Assembly: GCA_003508835.1 (NCBI GenBank)
Contig: PUFA01000092.1
Coordinates: 868,001 to 932,000 of the forward strand
Origin: Eonycteris spelaea
Taxonomy: Eukaryota; Chordata; Mammalia; Chiroptera; Pteropodidae
Reading direction: 5' to 3'
Length of the DNA stretch: 64,000 nt
The translations under genes were made by a program, and so were the position numbers. Below are positions 1 to 13,915 of this stretch, one piece after another; position 1 is the first letter of the stretch, and the number at the start of each line of letters is the position of its first letter. The notes beneath the pieces were generated by a model. That model was not told the DNA's origin. It did no database searches and worked only from the letters and a program-made list of their open reading frames with translations.

Positions 1-630
1 TGACCTGGGATTTAAATATAGATGGTTTTAGAGAAGGGTGTGAGAAAATCAAGGATAGTCAAAAAAGATACCCAGACAATAACTAAACCTGGTAGAATAA
101 GACATATAAGGGGAAAAAGAAAACAGACCGACAAATAAAAACAAGCCACAATTTGAGAGAGATTTAGGGTGACAGGGGACTCTGGGGAGAGCCAAACCTG
201 GCTTGAGGCTAACAAAATTAAGAATTCTTGCTTAAGAATGGCCAAGAAATCCAGAGGATGGAGAGAAAGAGTTGGAGAGAGAAGAAAGAAGGACATGTAA
301 TCAGGAATGGAAACCTTGGGAGCCGGGGCTTATGGTGAGGCTGACAATAGAGAAGAGGGCATGATGAGATTTGGCCTAGCGGACTCTGGATAGAGACTGC
401 TGGTGGTCAGGTTGTGAGTGTTGTGGAGTAGAAAGGAGTGGCTTTCTGTGGCACTCTCTTTACCGCCCACTAAATGTCTCAGTTCCATCGACTCCTGATG
501 GGAGAGAGGTGAAATGACTCCAAATGTGTACGCTCAGTTATGGCCACTACTGAAACTTCTGGAGAAACAGGAGTCAGACCCCCTTCTCCAGTGATGATGC
601 AGTCCCCAAAGATGACCATTGATCCTTGAA
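1..630. other. No recognised feature
   Basis: Purine-rich single-copy-looking DNA. Short ORFs on the minus strand are low-complexity and have no recognisable domain. I see no repeat family that I can name. Confidence 0.5.
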
Positions 631-631
631 C

Positions 632-790
632 AGCAATGTGATCTTGGGAATAATATTTAACTTTTCTGAGCCACTGTTTCCTCATTTTTAAATGTTAGTA
701 AAAATTGTGACAGTTAAATAGAGTAACATATAAAATCACTTGGTTTAGAGCATGGCTTTTAGTAGACACTTAGTATATATTACCTGTTAC
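632..790 (+). repeat. MIR SINE fragment
   Basis: The core of a mammalian-wide interspersed repeat is readable: 'tgtgatcttggg', a 'cttttctgagcc' block, 'gtttcctcattttta', then a degraded tail with 'tagtagacactta'. MIRs are ancient tRNA-derived SINEs, inactive since early mammals. This copy has lost many CpG and core positions, as expected for its age. Confidence 0.85.
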
Positions 791-3120
791 CCAAAGCTTA
801 AGATAACTACTTAGGAAAGAAGATCAAAGCTCATCATGCTTCAGAAGCTGTGCCAGCTTTAGGCTTTGGATGCCCAGAAAACCCACCTCACTCTGCTGCC
901 TCAGGTTCTCTCAACATTCTCAAATGTGTGCTGTGAAGCTATGTCTCTCCACTACAGAGTGTATTTCATGCTCTCTTGAGTTTTACCCCGGAGTCCTCCG
1001 CCTGGTTTAAGTAGAAGATGAAGGCCCCTTTACTCACTCTCTGACTCCTATATTTCTCAAACTCACTTTAGTGTCCAGAATAGCTTTATATAATTGATTT
1101 TTAAAACATTTCCTTTGTAAATTCTTCACACAATAAGATCTGTCTTTAGCTTATTTTCATATCTGATATCCATTTAACATCTCATTATATGTAGATAGTG
1201 AACTTTGGATCCAATAAACATTAACGAAATACAGATCAAAACTGACTATGTATTTGGTCATAAAGAAAAATCTCAATAAATTTCAAAAACAGAAATTGTA
1301 TGGGCTATAGTCTCTGTAATGTAGTTTGATGAGAAATTAATAATAAAAGTATAGCCAGTCACATTTATGTTTATAAAAGTAGGTCTGAAAGTTCACGAGA
1401 GATGTTAATGGCAGTTATTCCTGATGTGAATGAGGAGTAACGACCAAGATTTTTGCATTTCATTTTGTATATTTTTTATTTTGCTATTTTTTAACAAGTA
1501 TAAGTTTATAATTTAGAAATTAATGCAAAATGAACAATGACAACAAGAAGAAAAGCAAAATCTTTGTCAATAGTATTTAATTCTACAAACAGGTCATATA
1601 AGATAAAGATTGAACTGAATTCAGTCTGTTTTAAAATAAGCACTTCAGCCTGTTTCCCAGGCTTTATACATCTACCAAATAGAATATTTACTAGCATAGT
1701 TTGTACTGGAGAGGTCTATTCTATTATTAAGTAGAATTATTTTAAGTTCATTGATTGTAATAATTTGGCATATAATTAAATGTTTGACATAATAAATAGT
1801 TTAGAGCCAACTACTAGAAATTTTACCAAATGGATTCAGGAAATATTATATCTTGGATATCAATAAACTATTTTATAATAATTTAAATAAAGTATATACC
1901 TTTGTCCCATTCTTCTAATTTAATATATGGAACATACTTCCAAATGTCATAGCAAAATAGTCATTTTTGTTTTTGTTTTATTCCAGACAGTGAAATGACA
2001 GCCAAATCTGTTGAAAAGGTAAAGGCAGACTCTAAGTGTAATGTATTTCTTTCCAGTGCATGGAATCCAGAAAAATATTTTTTAATTTGTACTTTTTTAA
2101 CATTTAGCTTTACCACTTTATAGTTAAGAATTTCATTAAATGTATAAATCATGTTTTAGCTATTGAAGTAAATATTTAAACGAGAATTAAATTATTTTAG
2201 GGAAATATATGTTGTTTTTATCCTACTCTTTTTACTTCCTAAAAACCTTGACTTAATTTAAGTAAGGTTTTAACTTTTTTTGAATCTCTGCATTAGTGGG
2301 TTATTTTTATTTTGAAATAGTCACGTTTTAAACATAGTTTGTTATAGGTTTTCTATTCTGACATTCTTACATGATCATCTAAAAACTATAAAATATAGAG
2401 AAGTAATGAAGATTGAGAAAATAATCCTGTGCTCAGTACCAATAAAACTTTTGCCAATACTATGGCATAGTTTCATTCTGAATTATAATTTCTTTTTAAA
2501 AATGTCTTCTAATTTTCTTGAACAGTGTTCTAATAGGCTATAAATTATAATTTATCAACATGAAAATGTTATTTTACCACTATTTGTCAGTTAAAGTATA
2601 TAAAAACAGGTGTATCATGTAGCAGTTATTAAAAGGAAAGAGCTGTTTACTTAGCAAAGTTGTTGAAACAGTCTGTCAGTGGTTCTCCTGGTATATTTCT
2701 CAATAATAAAAACCTGAGAAGATCTGGGCTCCCATCCAACTGAGTCCAACTGACAGTTAAACTTTGGTCATATGATAGTGTGGCAAGTTCTTTACTTGAG
2801 GACAAGAACTACATCTTATACATTCTTTTTCACAAACCAATGTTTTAATTCAATATATAGTTATTGAGTATTTGTTATATGACAATTACTCTGTAGGTGA
2901 GGGAAAAATTAGGCTGCTATAACATCTCCAGCCAAACTGTGCCCCACTATTTTTAATGTTTATTTCAGTATAATATGTTCAATTGGCTGTTGAATTGAAA
3001 ATTGTATAATTTGGTTAATTTACTTATATAGCAACTATTCTAAGTAATTTGATTTCCGGCATTGATTTTTTATTCTGAATATATTATGTTCAATAGTGAG
3101 ATTTGGATTTTATACTCTGG
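791..3120. other. AT-rich DNA, no gene seen
   Basis: Very AT-rich. Two overlapping 63-65 codon ORFs on opposite strands near 1506-1734 look like chance. A stretch at about 2790-2905 (cttgaggacaagaactacatctta, then ttattgagtatttgtta) faintly resembles the 3' part of L2/MIR-type repeats but is too decayed to call. Confidence 0.45.
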
Positions 3121-3124
3121 TTAA

Positions 3125-3290
3125 TACTTGTTAGCTGTGAATGTTTGAACAAACTATTTAAAGCTTCTGTATTTAATCTATTAAATGAGAATAATGCATA
3201 TCTCATAAAGTTGTAAGGAATAATGAGACAAAATATATAAAGTTTCTATTCAAATATCTGGATTAGAGTAAGTGTCCTTTAAATATAGGC
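3125..3290 (+). repeat. Degraded MIR SINE
   Basis: The order of MIR landmarks is preserved: a 'gttagctgtga...' start, 'aaactatttaaagcttctg', a run resembling the 'cctcataaagttgtaaggaataa' segment, and a final 'agagtaagtgtcctt'. It is heavily mutated. It could be another MIR-core SINE. Confidence 0.6.
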
Positions 3291-4137
3291 TAATATTATT
3301 ACCAATGTAGTTATAAATTAACAATAATCTTTCTTAATTGAAGATTAATAATGTGTATATATATTTCTTCAATATTTAAAATATTGTCTCTTGATTACTT
3401 TATAATTTTGAATATATATAAATTTTATTGCAAACTTATTTAACTAGTATGTTAAAAATCAAGAGGATATTGGACAGATCTCATGTGAGAACTCTTACTA
3501 AATCTCCTTTCTGACACAGACACTTTAAGAGTTCTGGCATGTCCCTTTTCAAAAATAGACAGTATATATATTTATACATATATCAATATTCCCAGAAATA
3601 ATCTTGGCAAGGACATTTTGGTTGAAAGACCAGGTTCTAAAGCAAATACAAAGTCTGGGCAACTAGACAAATTACATGATTCATGAAGAGCAAAAGCACT
3701 CTAAGAATTATATTCTGCACATTTCTGATGACAAGTATTTTACTTTTGATTCTTGACAATCCAGGTACACATGTTTTTTTTTTAATCTGCCATTCCAAAT
3801 TCCAAAGGGTTCTAAAAACAGAAAAACTGGCTCCTAACCAATATACTAGCAAATGCTGAAATTATCTAATTCTAATTATCAGCGAAACTAACAAGAACTA
3901 ACTTGGAGGTCTATATAGTCTCAATTTGCCCCATGCAATATAAATATTTATAAATATAGGCTGATATAATAATGAACTATAAACAGAAAACACCATTGTT
4001 TCCATTTAAGTTTATTATAGCCTATAAGAATGTTTGATTATTACTGAATAAATAAAATATTTTATTTCATGCATTCTAAAATTGTTAAATTATATTTAAA
4101 ACTGTATTTTTTAACTTCAAGAAAATATTGTACCAAA
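3291..4137. other. AT-rich DNA, no gene seen
   Basis: Includes several short TATA-rich runs (3355-3362, 3410-3420, 3563-3582). The minus-strand 71-codon ORF at 3637-3852 shows no domain. Confidence 0.45.
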
Positions 4138-4268
4138 ATTTTTTTAAATCAAATTTATTGGGGTGACATTGTTTAATAAAATTATATAGGTTTCAAGCGT
4201 ACAATTCAACAATAATCATCTGTACTTGCCATCTCTGTTCCCCACCCAAAGTCAAATCTCCTTCCAAA
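4138..4268 (-). mobile_element. L1 3' end (5'-truncated, antisense)
   Basis: Read on the minus strand, this is the terminal part of an L1 3' UTR. It ends in a block equivalent to 'aatgtcaccccaataaat' and an A-rich tail (T-rich on the plus strand). The same tail type recurs on the plus strand at about 23480-23555 and 44640-44755, and on the minus strand near 31297-31345. I associate this 3' end with laurasiatherian L1s. Short 5'-truncated copies like this are the usual product of target-primed reverse transcription. Confidence 0.8.
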
Positions 4269-5454
4269 ATTTAAGTTTTTCTATTTGTAATGTCAATTTC
4301 AGTTGGTACTTTCCATACTTAAAAGAATAAATTGATTAATTTTGCATCTGTGGTTTAGATTTTCCTTTGGAGATCCTTCTGTCAAATAGAAACATAAAAT
4401 GCAGTAGCTTTTAAAATAGTAAATTAAACATTAGTCCTCCAGTTGCTGCACCAACTATAATTAAAATACAAATATATATAAAATGAGTTTCATGGCCTAC
4501 TACTATTAGCAACATTAAAAATATGTATCTTAAAGTCAACCATTTTATTGTAAAATAACAAATTAACATAATTTTGTACATTCCAGTCATATTTTTATCA
4601 AAGATAATGTCCCACATTAACATATTTACATTAATAAGTCACATATAAAGGTTTTTTGGCTCACACTGGTATTTAAGATTTGATAATTTTAAATAGGATC
4701 TATACAGATCGTTTTATTTTACATCTTATTGTTACTTTTATTAATGTAATCTTTTCTTATTGTATAAAAATAAAATAGTACTGAACGGTTCAAAACTAAT
4801 TTAAGCAGTCTCTGTTCCCTGGTACCTCTTACTCTATCCATTTGCTCTGCAGAAACAATGATTTTTAACTCTTGTAGCTTTTTCTTCTGTGGTTGTTTCT
4901 GATTATCAGAAAACAATCACATGTGTAAATTACATAAATTATATTATATATGTAAAATCTAGATGATTTATGTATTTATATATATAAATTTTTTGCTTAT
5001 TTTTATTTTTATCAGTGTGGTATTTTCTCATATTACAATACAAACAAAATAGATCACTCCTGAGCCAAGTGATATATTACGATTATGAATCATCTCTTGA
5101 ATAATTTGTATTGATTTTCTTGGAACTGATCACTACTTTATTATTTTCTATACTGTGTTTTAGTTTTTTCATCAGATTGCTCTCTAAGTCACACTTTTGC
5201 AACATTAGATTGCTTCTTCCTAGGTCCCATGTCTTTCTCCTTGGTTCATCCCTCATTTTGCCAGCTTCAGACAAGAGGTCACTATGTTTGGAAATGTCTT
5301 TATTCTGCTTTCACACTTGACTAGTAAATTGGCAGCGCATAGAATTGTGGGTCTCAGCATATTTTCTCTTGAAAAATTGAAGGCATCGACCCCCAGCTGC
5401 TAGCATTTTGTAACTCAAAGTGTAGGCGAAAGGAGGAGCAGCAGCAGCAGAACC
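4269..5454. other. AT-rich DNA, no gene seen
   Basis: The small ORFs in this stretch, including overlapping ones on opposite strands at 5083-5320, have no family resemblance. A short agc run (cagcagcagcagaa) lies at about 5438-5452. Confidence 0.45.
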
Positions 5455-5578
5455 TGACAGCTTGTTAGAACAGCTGACCTCTGGTTTTACCTCAGACCCA
5501 CTGAATTAGAATCTGCATTTTAACAAGATCTCCAAGTGATTGGCGTGCACATTAACATTTGAAAAGCACTGGTCTAGC
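5455..5578 (+). mobile_element. MER5-like hAT-Charlie MITE fragment
   Basis: The 3' two thirds of a MER5-type nonautonomous hAT element: a 'cttgttagaacag' block, 'cccactgaattagaatctgcatttt', 'aacaagatctccaagtgat', and a terminus of 'tttgaaaagcactgg', which corresponds to the terminal inverted repeat. Similar copies lie at 45695-45845 and 56875-57000. It has no coding capacity. Confidence 0.8.
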
Positions 5579-5782
5579 CAGCAGTGTTGCCATTTCTTTG
5601 TGTATAATCTTGTTTCATTCTTTTGGCTAAAGATGCAGTGAGTCACTGAAAACTGAGAATCGTGTCCTTTGTTCCTGGGAAATGTCCTCCTATAATTTTT
5701 TGATAATTACTTCTCTGATATTTTGTCTCCTAATTGATAAATTTCCTAAATGCATGTGGAACCTCTCGATTGATCCTCTAAC

Positions 5783-6002
5783 CCGTGGTCCCCAACCTTT
5801 TGGCAGGAGAGACCAGTGCTCCTACGAGAATTTAATGCTGGTGGAGCTGAGGTGGTGATGCTAGCACTGGGGAGCCACTGCAAATGCAAATGAAGCTTTG
5901 TTTTGCTTTGCCGGGTGCTCACTTCCTGCTGTGCGGCCCTGTTCCTAACAGGCCGGGGACAGACCAGTAGTAAGGTCCACAGCCTGGGTGTTGGGGACCC
6001 TG
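5783..6002 (+). mobile_element. Short hAT-type element with TIRs and partial TSD
   Basis: The left end reads 'gtggtccccaacctttt' and the right end 'gtgttggggaccctg', which are inverted repeats of each other. The flanks retain 'ctctaa' on both sides (5776-5781 and 6003-6008), fitting a decayed 8-bp hAT target duplication. The interior is locally GC-richer, with 'gtgcggccctgttcctaacaggcc' near the right end. It is an internally deleted nonautonomous copy of a family common in placental mammals. I recognise the consensus but am not sure of its RepeatMasker name. A 117-codon ORF starting at 5903 runs out of the element and is probably chance. Confidence 0.8.
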
Positions 6003-6010
6003 CTCTAAGT

Positions 6011-8782
6011 CCTTATCTTTTCTCTTTATTTTTTCATCTTTTTTTTTTTCTTTCTAGAAATTTTTTTACACTGTCATCTTCCAACTCCATTGAACTTTGT
6101 ATATCAGCTATCATGGCTGTAATTTCAGCGGGCTTTTTCTTTTTCCTCATTGTCCTTTTTACTCTCATTGTTCATAACCTAGTCAAAAGGCACACCTACT
6201 TGCATGGGATGCTGAGAAATGTATTTTTTATCCCAGAAAGAAGTGTGACCTGCTAAAAATCAATATCTGTTACTAAGCAAAGGGAGAAAGTACAATGTGG
6301 TTGGCAAATAGACGCCTCTACTCAAGTTCCAAATAACTAACTTAATTCAGATGAATTAATAATGTTTCAACTGTTTTTCTGTTTGGTTTTCAACTATCTG
6401 TAGCCTTCCATGAAATAGAATAAGTGATGACTAGTAACTGTTGTTGAAATTATTTTAAATGAGATAATTATTTGAAAACAAAACAGCTGAAGTAAATACC
6501 AATTTAATGTCAAAATTTGGAATAAAACTTTAATTTAATCATACCTTCTAAAGCATAATAGCTGTTAATATAATCAAATTATGCTTGTACCAAATTGCAA
6601 TTAGAGAGCTGATTCTTGTAGAGGTTATAACAGACCAGTTATAAAGTACCAGATACTTTTATTCCCCTGACAAAGTCTCACTCCTTTATTACTAAAAAGA
6701 TCATACTCTTTAACTCTCGGATTTTGGAAGGACATATGTGAAGTTGAGCAAGTAAGTATAAATTGTCTCATAAGTTTTATCAGCCAAACCAACTTCCGTC
6801 AACCAAGTGGTGACAGATGCTATATAGTCCCTTCACCCTCAGTTATTCCTGAATTTATTCAGATTACATTTCTCTCCTTACGTTTGGTCAGGTCTTGACT
6901 AAAACAACAGAAATCCTAAATAATTTACGTTTACATACAAAAACCTGCCATATGGCAGTGAGACAATCCTACAACCCTAAAAATTAAACTTCTCATTGAA
7001 GAGACAGTATCAGTGAAAGATGCAAATACAATCATCATTTGAAATCTCTCTTATTATTTCTAAAGCAAAACCCTCATTCAATTAGCTAGAGAATATTTTT
7101 AAGTGTTTACAGAGTTACTTCAACCACATTGAATTAATACTGATATTTCTAGCTATATTTAAGTTAAGAAAAAATTGTGGTTGACAGAAAGCAAACAAAT
7201 GTAGTTTTTAATGAAATATTAAGTTTGTTTGAAATTTAAAAAAAATTAAAAGAAATTGATTAATATATGTTCTCAGTATGCTTATTTTATATCTGTCATT
7301 GTTATATGTGAAACTTGTTCTCTCTCAATTCACATAAGCTCCAAAAATTTAGAGATTCGATTCATAAAGTTTAGCTTTGCTTAATTTATATTTATATTTC
7401 TCTTACATTTATAATTTGTTCTGTACAACAGACGTTTATTATCTATTCTATCTATCATCTATTTTGTTGCACATATAATGATATATATGAAAATCTCATG
7501 AACATAGATCTTTCGTTCTATCCAGTCTTTTTGAGACATTAAAAAAAGAAAAGAAAAGAACTAAGAGGTTCACCCATATTACTAGAAACTTTTGTTCCTG
7601 GCATAGCAATTAAAACCATGTTTGTGCCTGCCAGAAATAATGACATTTTGTATTTATATGAGAATTACGCCCCTACTTTATTTTTAAGGGTCAAAGATTT
7701 ACAGTCGATGAGTTTTGACCTGCTGTGGTGCATTTATTCCAGAAATGTGGGAGTAAAAGAATGTTAGTGCAAGGCCAAAACTGCTATTGTGTCCAGGTGG
7801 AAGTGGAACAATAAAAAGGAAGGTACTAATTGGGCAATTTATTTTAAAATGCTTTGTGTAAAGTGTATAAAACAGCTCTTCAGTAAGAAAATAAAAACTT
7901 AAATTAGAGTTTTATATTTATGTCATCATAAATTTATCTTTATTTTTCCTACAGATATCAAATCTCACAGCAAGTTATTCTTCTTCATTCATCTCTAAAA
8001 AAGTCTTATTTCCCCAATAAAGCCAATTTACATTAAAAATTATGTTCAGAAAAATCTAGTCCCTGCTTTCTCTTTTTTTCCCACCCTCCCCCCCCCTTGT
8101 ATTCTTGCCATTCTTCTGACATTTTTATTTGCAGTACAGTTTCTACTTGAACATTCTGTATCTCAATAACCCTGCCTCTTCCTCTGAGTGGGGGAAAAAA
8201 AACTAAACAGCTGTAATAGTTATTATTTAATTATTTTCTGTTTTCTCACATTTCCAGCCTTTTGCTTTTAACTACCTTTGTATTGTGGCAAATAAATTTG
8301 AGTTATTTTTCAGGAACTATTTTCTTCATCTGTCTCAGATGCTACCTGGGTTTTCCTAGATGTTAACAATAATGGCTACCATACATTTAGAATCAAGGGA
8401 CTCAAGGACACAGTGCTGTAACCCCTACTCAGAGCTTTTATAGAAAAAATGTCTCTTCTTTATTTTTACCTTTTATGCATATTCTAATGAAGCTAGAATA
8501 AAATCCCTCTTAAGCCAGGTACAATTTTATTTGGGAAATACTAATGGAGTCACACGGGCTAACATATAGATAGATAGTATTTTTGAATCAGTAGACAGAG
8601 ATGCACTGAACACTGTCACGTTTTTTCTTCAATAAAAGATTGATGCAAGATTCAAAGAAATCCAAAATATTTCTATCAAATTGAATGTAGGTTTATGTCA
8701 TTATTAATAAAGTACTCCATGCTGCCTTTTATTTTAAATTTATTTTATTTTTAACTTTACTTTAAATGAATATGTAAAGTAA
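6011..8782. other. AT-rich DNA, no gene seen
   Basis: No recognisable gene or repeat. Minor simple sequence: an A/G-rich run at 7541-7561, a C-rich run at about 8082-8097, and four tetranucleotide units (tagatagatag) at about 8567-8577. Confidence 0.45.
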
Positions 8783-8856
8783 CATGTGTATATATATAGG
8801 CATATAGCTATGTGTATATATATAGGCATAGCTATATGCCTATATATACACACATG
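8783..8856. repeat. Near-perfect 30-bp inverted repeat (hairpin)
   Basis: The left arm (8783-8812) and right arm (8827-8856) are reverse complements at 29 of 30 positions, separated by a 14-nt spacer that is itself largely a copy of part of the arm. The arms contain 'ataggcatatagctatg', so this is not a pure TA repeat. It could extrude a cruciform or be a relic of a foldback element or a local inverted duplication. No target duplication is evident. Confidence 0.85.
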
Positions 8857-8929
8857 ACATATACCTATATAAATATACTAAAGTGCTTTTCTATGAGGCA
8901 TTTTTTTTATTTGCGAGATTCTTGTCATT

Positions 8930-9330
8930 ACATGTTCTTCCCCAAACAGAAAAAGCTAAGCTTCAGAAGAGAAGGGTGAGGGCAGACGGGACAAGAGCCT
9001 GTGCATTCCTCCTACCAATGATTGAGAGCGGCAGGGGACTAAAGCTGACTTATTCCTGGAAAACATGGGACTCCATTGTAGGTAAAGGGCTCAAGGAATC
9101 CTGATGGTTTTGCCAAACCTGCTTTACACTGCAGAACAATCGCGGATATCTCCATTCAATCTCCACCTTCTCTTTCACTTGGGGTCAATTTGCATCCTGG
9201 TCTCATATCTTTCCCAGCATTTTCCAGCTCCATCCTGATTTCCTTTAATATAAGCCTTTTCTCTAATAAAATCTTTGCACATCTAATTATATCTTAATGT
9301 CTGCTTCCAAGACCCAAATACAAGAGTCTA
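8930..9330 (+). mobile_element. Possible solo LTR 3' portion
   Basis: The right part resembles the end of a retroviral LTR: a C/T-rich stretch, a polyadenylation signal (aataaaatctttgcacatct, about 9265-9284), then about 40 nt typical of R/U5 with 'ttaatgtctgcttcc'. I cannot place the left boundary or name the family. A 73-codon ORF at 8883-9104 inside it has no recognisable domain. Confidence 0.4.
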
Positions 9331-12300
9331 CATGTGTGGCTCTACCAGCTAGGCCATGGCTCTATGCTTCAGTAGCAGCTGGCTTCAGAGAGCTTGAGAT
9401 GAACTGCATGGTACTCAAGTGGTGAACATACCTACATGCATTTGTCAAATTTTCTAAAGCTATACATCCCCCCAAAATGAATTTGAATGTATGCAATTAA
9501 AAAAAACATCAGAATGTTGGGGATTTTGAGATGGAGTTCAGACTATGACAAATAAATTTAATTGTATTATAAATGTATGAACTACCTCACTAAAGGAAGT
9601 GAGGAAAGAAGGAGCTGATAAGTAAATTTGGATAAAGGTGATTTGACTGGAAACTGTAAGGACACATGTTTATTAAGGCTAACAAATACATCGATGGTGA
9701 TGGTGAGAACTAGGTTTCTCACTTTTGGAGAGAGAAGTAACAGAAAGACAGACAAAAATAATTATAGATATATGTGTACACATAGGTTGGTTTACATAAC
9801 TGTATTTCCTTGCTCTTCCCACTGAAAAGCCTAGAGTAGTGATACTGCAGTAGCAATAAGCACACTTAGTACTGAGATCTTTATTTTCAATATAGTTTCC
9901 AATGAAAGGAAACGGAGCTCTTTAAAGAAATGGCTAAGTCTAAATCTGGGCAGGGAATATACATGATGAGCCTGGATCATCAGGTATTGCCTCAAAGTAA
10001 GAAAGTGCTCAAAATTAAACAAACAAACAAATAAATAAATAAGATAAGGTTGGAATTATTTATCTTATGAGAGAAGTCAGAAAAAAATTAGGAAAATGCT
10101 GTAAAGTATATGAAAAATTGTTACACTTACCAAAATTGAGTTCATGGCTAACAGGTGGAAATTAATATAATATCAAATGGACTAGATTGTGTTAGAGTCA
10201 TGTTCTCATAAGGGAGCAGGCTTGGCTGAAACTCATGATCACTCTAGGATCCCAAAGGGTAAAAAAGGTCATTAAATTCCCACAAATTAAGATGGAGGGG
10301 CCCAGTATTAAAGGAACCAGAAAACACTAAAATAATAATGATGGATCAAGGGTTGTAAACATAGACAAATTTAGTTTCTTATGGAGAACCTTGTGACTTG
10401 AGAAACAATTCAGTTAAGATGGGAATTCCAGATCCTCACAAGCTAATGTCATGCTATCCCACTGTACCCTTACCTTAATTAAACTGGAAAGTCAAGACAT
10501 ACTTCTCATGAATTAGTAATTTCATCCACAGTAAAGAAATATCAAAAAAAAAAAAAAAAAAACTACATATATTGTTACAGACTTTTACCAAATTCTATTT
10601 CTGTGTTGCATATCATTTAATTATTGAAGATTATGGTTAGAGAAAGTAAGAACTCTAAAAATATCATATTACTGAAATAAATTTATTTCCTAATTAACTT
10701 CTGAAGAAAATAATTTAACCAGTAAGTAAAATAAAAAATTTCCTAAATTCCCATCTTGAAAACTGACCCAGAGATGATAAAAGTAACCTAGAAGGAAAAT
10801 TAAAAAGTTCTATGACATGATTTTGCTGATTTCAAAGATTTTCATTCAAAATGTAGTTTTTAACGAAATATTAAGTAATTCTTTTGTGCAGGCAACAGGC
10901 AGGGAGAAGGTGGTAATGATGTAGGCAACTTTCCTAAGGTATATAAAGGGATTTTTAATGGTCTACTTTTTTATTCTTCTTCCCCTTTGATTCTGTTAAT
11001 CAAAATGTGCTTTTAACAAAGTCATTACGGAATCATTAATAATTTTGGAAGGTCATCCATTTTTGTTAGTTGCAGAAAGTTGTTCCAAACCTAATCTTTT
11101 GTTTCAAGTGTCTCGTATCTATCAATATCTACCCATTATCAACGTTAAGACTTTGGAAAAATAAACCCTAACTGACAAATTGTTTAAATTTGCATATATA
11201 CATAGAAGTTAATTTTAGATATTTCTATCACCACTATATTTTATTTATTCATTATTTTCTTAAGAAATTGAACAATATTAATTGGAATGCCAATAAGACA
11301 CTAAAAAATATAAATACGATTCTGTGCTGAAGTTTTCAGAATGTTTTAAATTTAACTGATCTGTTTTCATAAACAATCCTGTTAATTTTCCTTTGCAAAT
11401 ATGTATAAATCATACAAACTTCACTTATTTCTTTCAACTATGTCAAATGCTTTTAGACTAATAAATGGTTCATATGAGATAGCCATTTCTAAACACGCAG
11501 CACAATTCCTAGAATATGTACCATGTGGTAATGACTTATTCAAGCATTTCCTTTGTTCTCTCATTTAATTCATTTTTCATCCTCTACTTTCAACCATTTT
11601 TAAGTCTTATCAGATATACATTTCTTGTATGAGAAATGTGTGTTTATCTACTAAGGAAATATGGATCAACTCATCACATCGAATTTTCGAGTTTAAAATT
11701 AGGAACAGAAGATGGTAAAATTTAGCTGCATCTTAAAATGCTCCAAAAAGCTTAGCAACTATCTTGCTAAGTTTTGACTAATTATTCTAAAAATAGATTT
11801 AATTTTACAACTAACATCATGAGTTCCAAATATTTTTACTACTCCCATTTGGAAATACACCAGAGTCTGAAATAAGTGTCTTACACAATCTCACATCTAA
11901 ATTTGCATTTTAGAAGGGACAGAAAAAGACACAAGAATAAAGTAGTATGACATTAAAGAACATGACCCAGTGGACTTTTGTTCTCTGGAGAACCTTTCCT
12001 CTATTGCTGTTGAGCAAGGTACAGGTTTTACTAGAGGAGTTCTGTACTATTCCTCCCACCAGACATTATAAAAATGCTTTTTCTTGTTCGAATTTTATGA
12101 CGAGCTCAAAGTCTTTCTTGGAAAAAAAAAGATGGCTTATTGATTCCAAGAACGTTCCAGGGAACATAAATTATGATGTAAAATGAAAGTGTACTTTTTC
12201 CAAATATAAATGCATCTTTTTCTCTGCGTCCAAGAGAGCAATGACTATTGCAAAGACATGTGCATTTAACAGAGGAAAAGAGGTAAGCCATAGGAAGAAA

Positions 12301-12365
12301 TCTGTAATAGTGGGACTTCAGACATCACTCAACAAGACGTGAGAGGCCTTACCTGGAAAGACAGT
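9331..12365. other. AT-rich DNA, no gene seen
   Basis: Simple sequence only: a mixed caaa/taaa run at 10019-10042 and a 19-20 nt A run near 10543-10562. The segment 11940-12290 is less AT-rich and holds 79- and 61-codon ORFs on opposite strands, without recognisable domains. Confidence 0.45.
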
Positions 12366-12369
12366 GCTG

Positions 12370-12600
12370 TGGTGGAAAGAGCTCACTGTTAAGAAAGCCA
12401 TAGCTTGGAACCTGGCTCTCTCACCTACTTCCTGACTAAGGACAAGTTTTCAACCTTTTTCTGAGCCTTGGTTTTCTTACTTGAAGAAAAGACATAATAA
12501 TAACTACCTTATATGGTTATTTTGACTTTCAAGTGAAATAATGAAGGTGAAGCATGAAACAAGTGTCCAACACTAATCTCTACTGAAGTCTACTTGACAA
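12370..12600 (+). repeat. MIR SINE, nearly full length
   Basis: The MIR landmarks are in order: 'ggctctctcacctacttcctgac', an 'aaggacaagtttt' region, 'tgagccttggttttcttac', 'ataataataactacctta', and the tail. A second MIR lies on the opposite strand at 12740-12950. Confidence 0.85.
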
Positions 12601-12739
12601 GCTGGATTTACTACCCTTAAAGTGTGGGGCACTCTGTCAAAGCCTTGCTCTGGCTAAAGAGTCAAGTATATGTAACTCAAAGTAGCCTGTATATTCCTGG
12701 AAAATTATATTTTAAGGGAAATGAGGGAAAATAAAAGGA

Positions 12740-12950
12740 AGACCATACATTTATTGAGTATCTGACAAGTGTTAGGCTCTATTTCCACAACTTATTTTAT
12801 GATAATTAACTTAATCTTGAAAAGTACTCTATGAAAAAAAGTACTATTTTAGCCCTGATTTTCTTAGCATAGGAATGCTAAGTAATGTGCCTGACCTGAG
12901 ATGATTAATAATAAGGTGGAAACTAAATTTAAAGCCAGGAAGTCTAGTCA
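12740..12950 (-). repeat. MIR SINE
   Basis: The minus-strand MIR is readable as 'ttattgagtatctgacaagtgttagg' (the complement of the tail), then a decayed core, then 'aaagccaggaagtctagtc' near the element's 5' part. Confidence 0.8.
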
Positions 12951-13032
12951 TTTTCTCAAGGAATAATATTTATTTTAGTAAAAATTAAAATGATTTATTT
13001 TTTAAGTTATTTTATCCTTTGAACATATTCCA

Positions 13033-13915
<883 letters not shown>

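Noticed and set aside
5903..6256. 117-codon ORF
   Set aside because: It starts inside the hAT element and continues into T-rich DNA. Its composition is Phe/Leu/Ser-rich with no domain.
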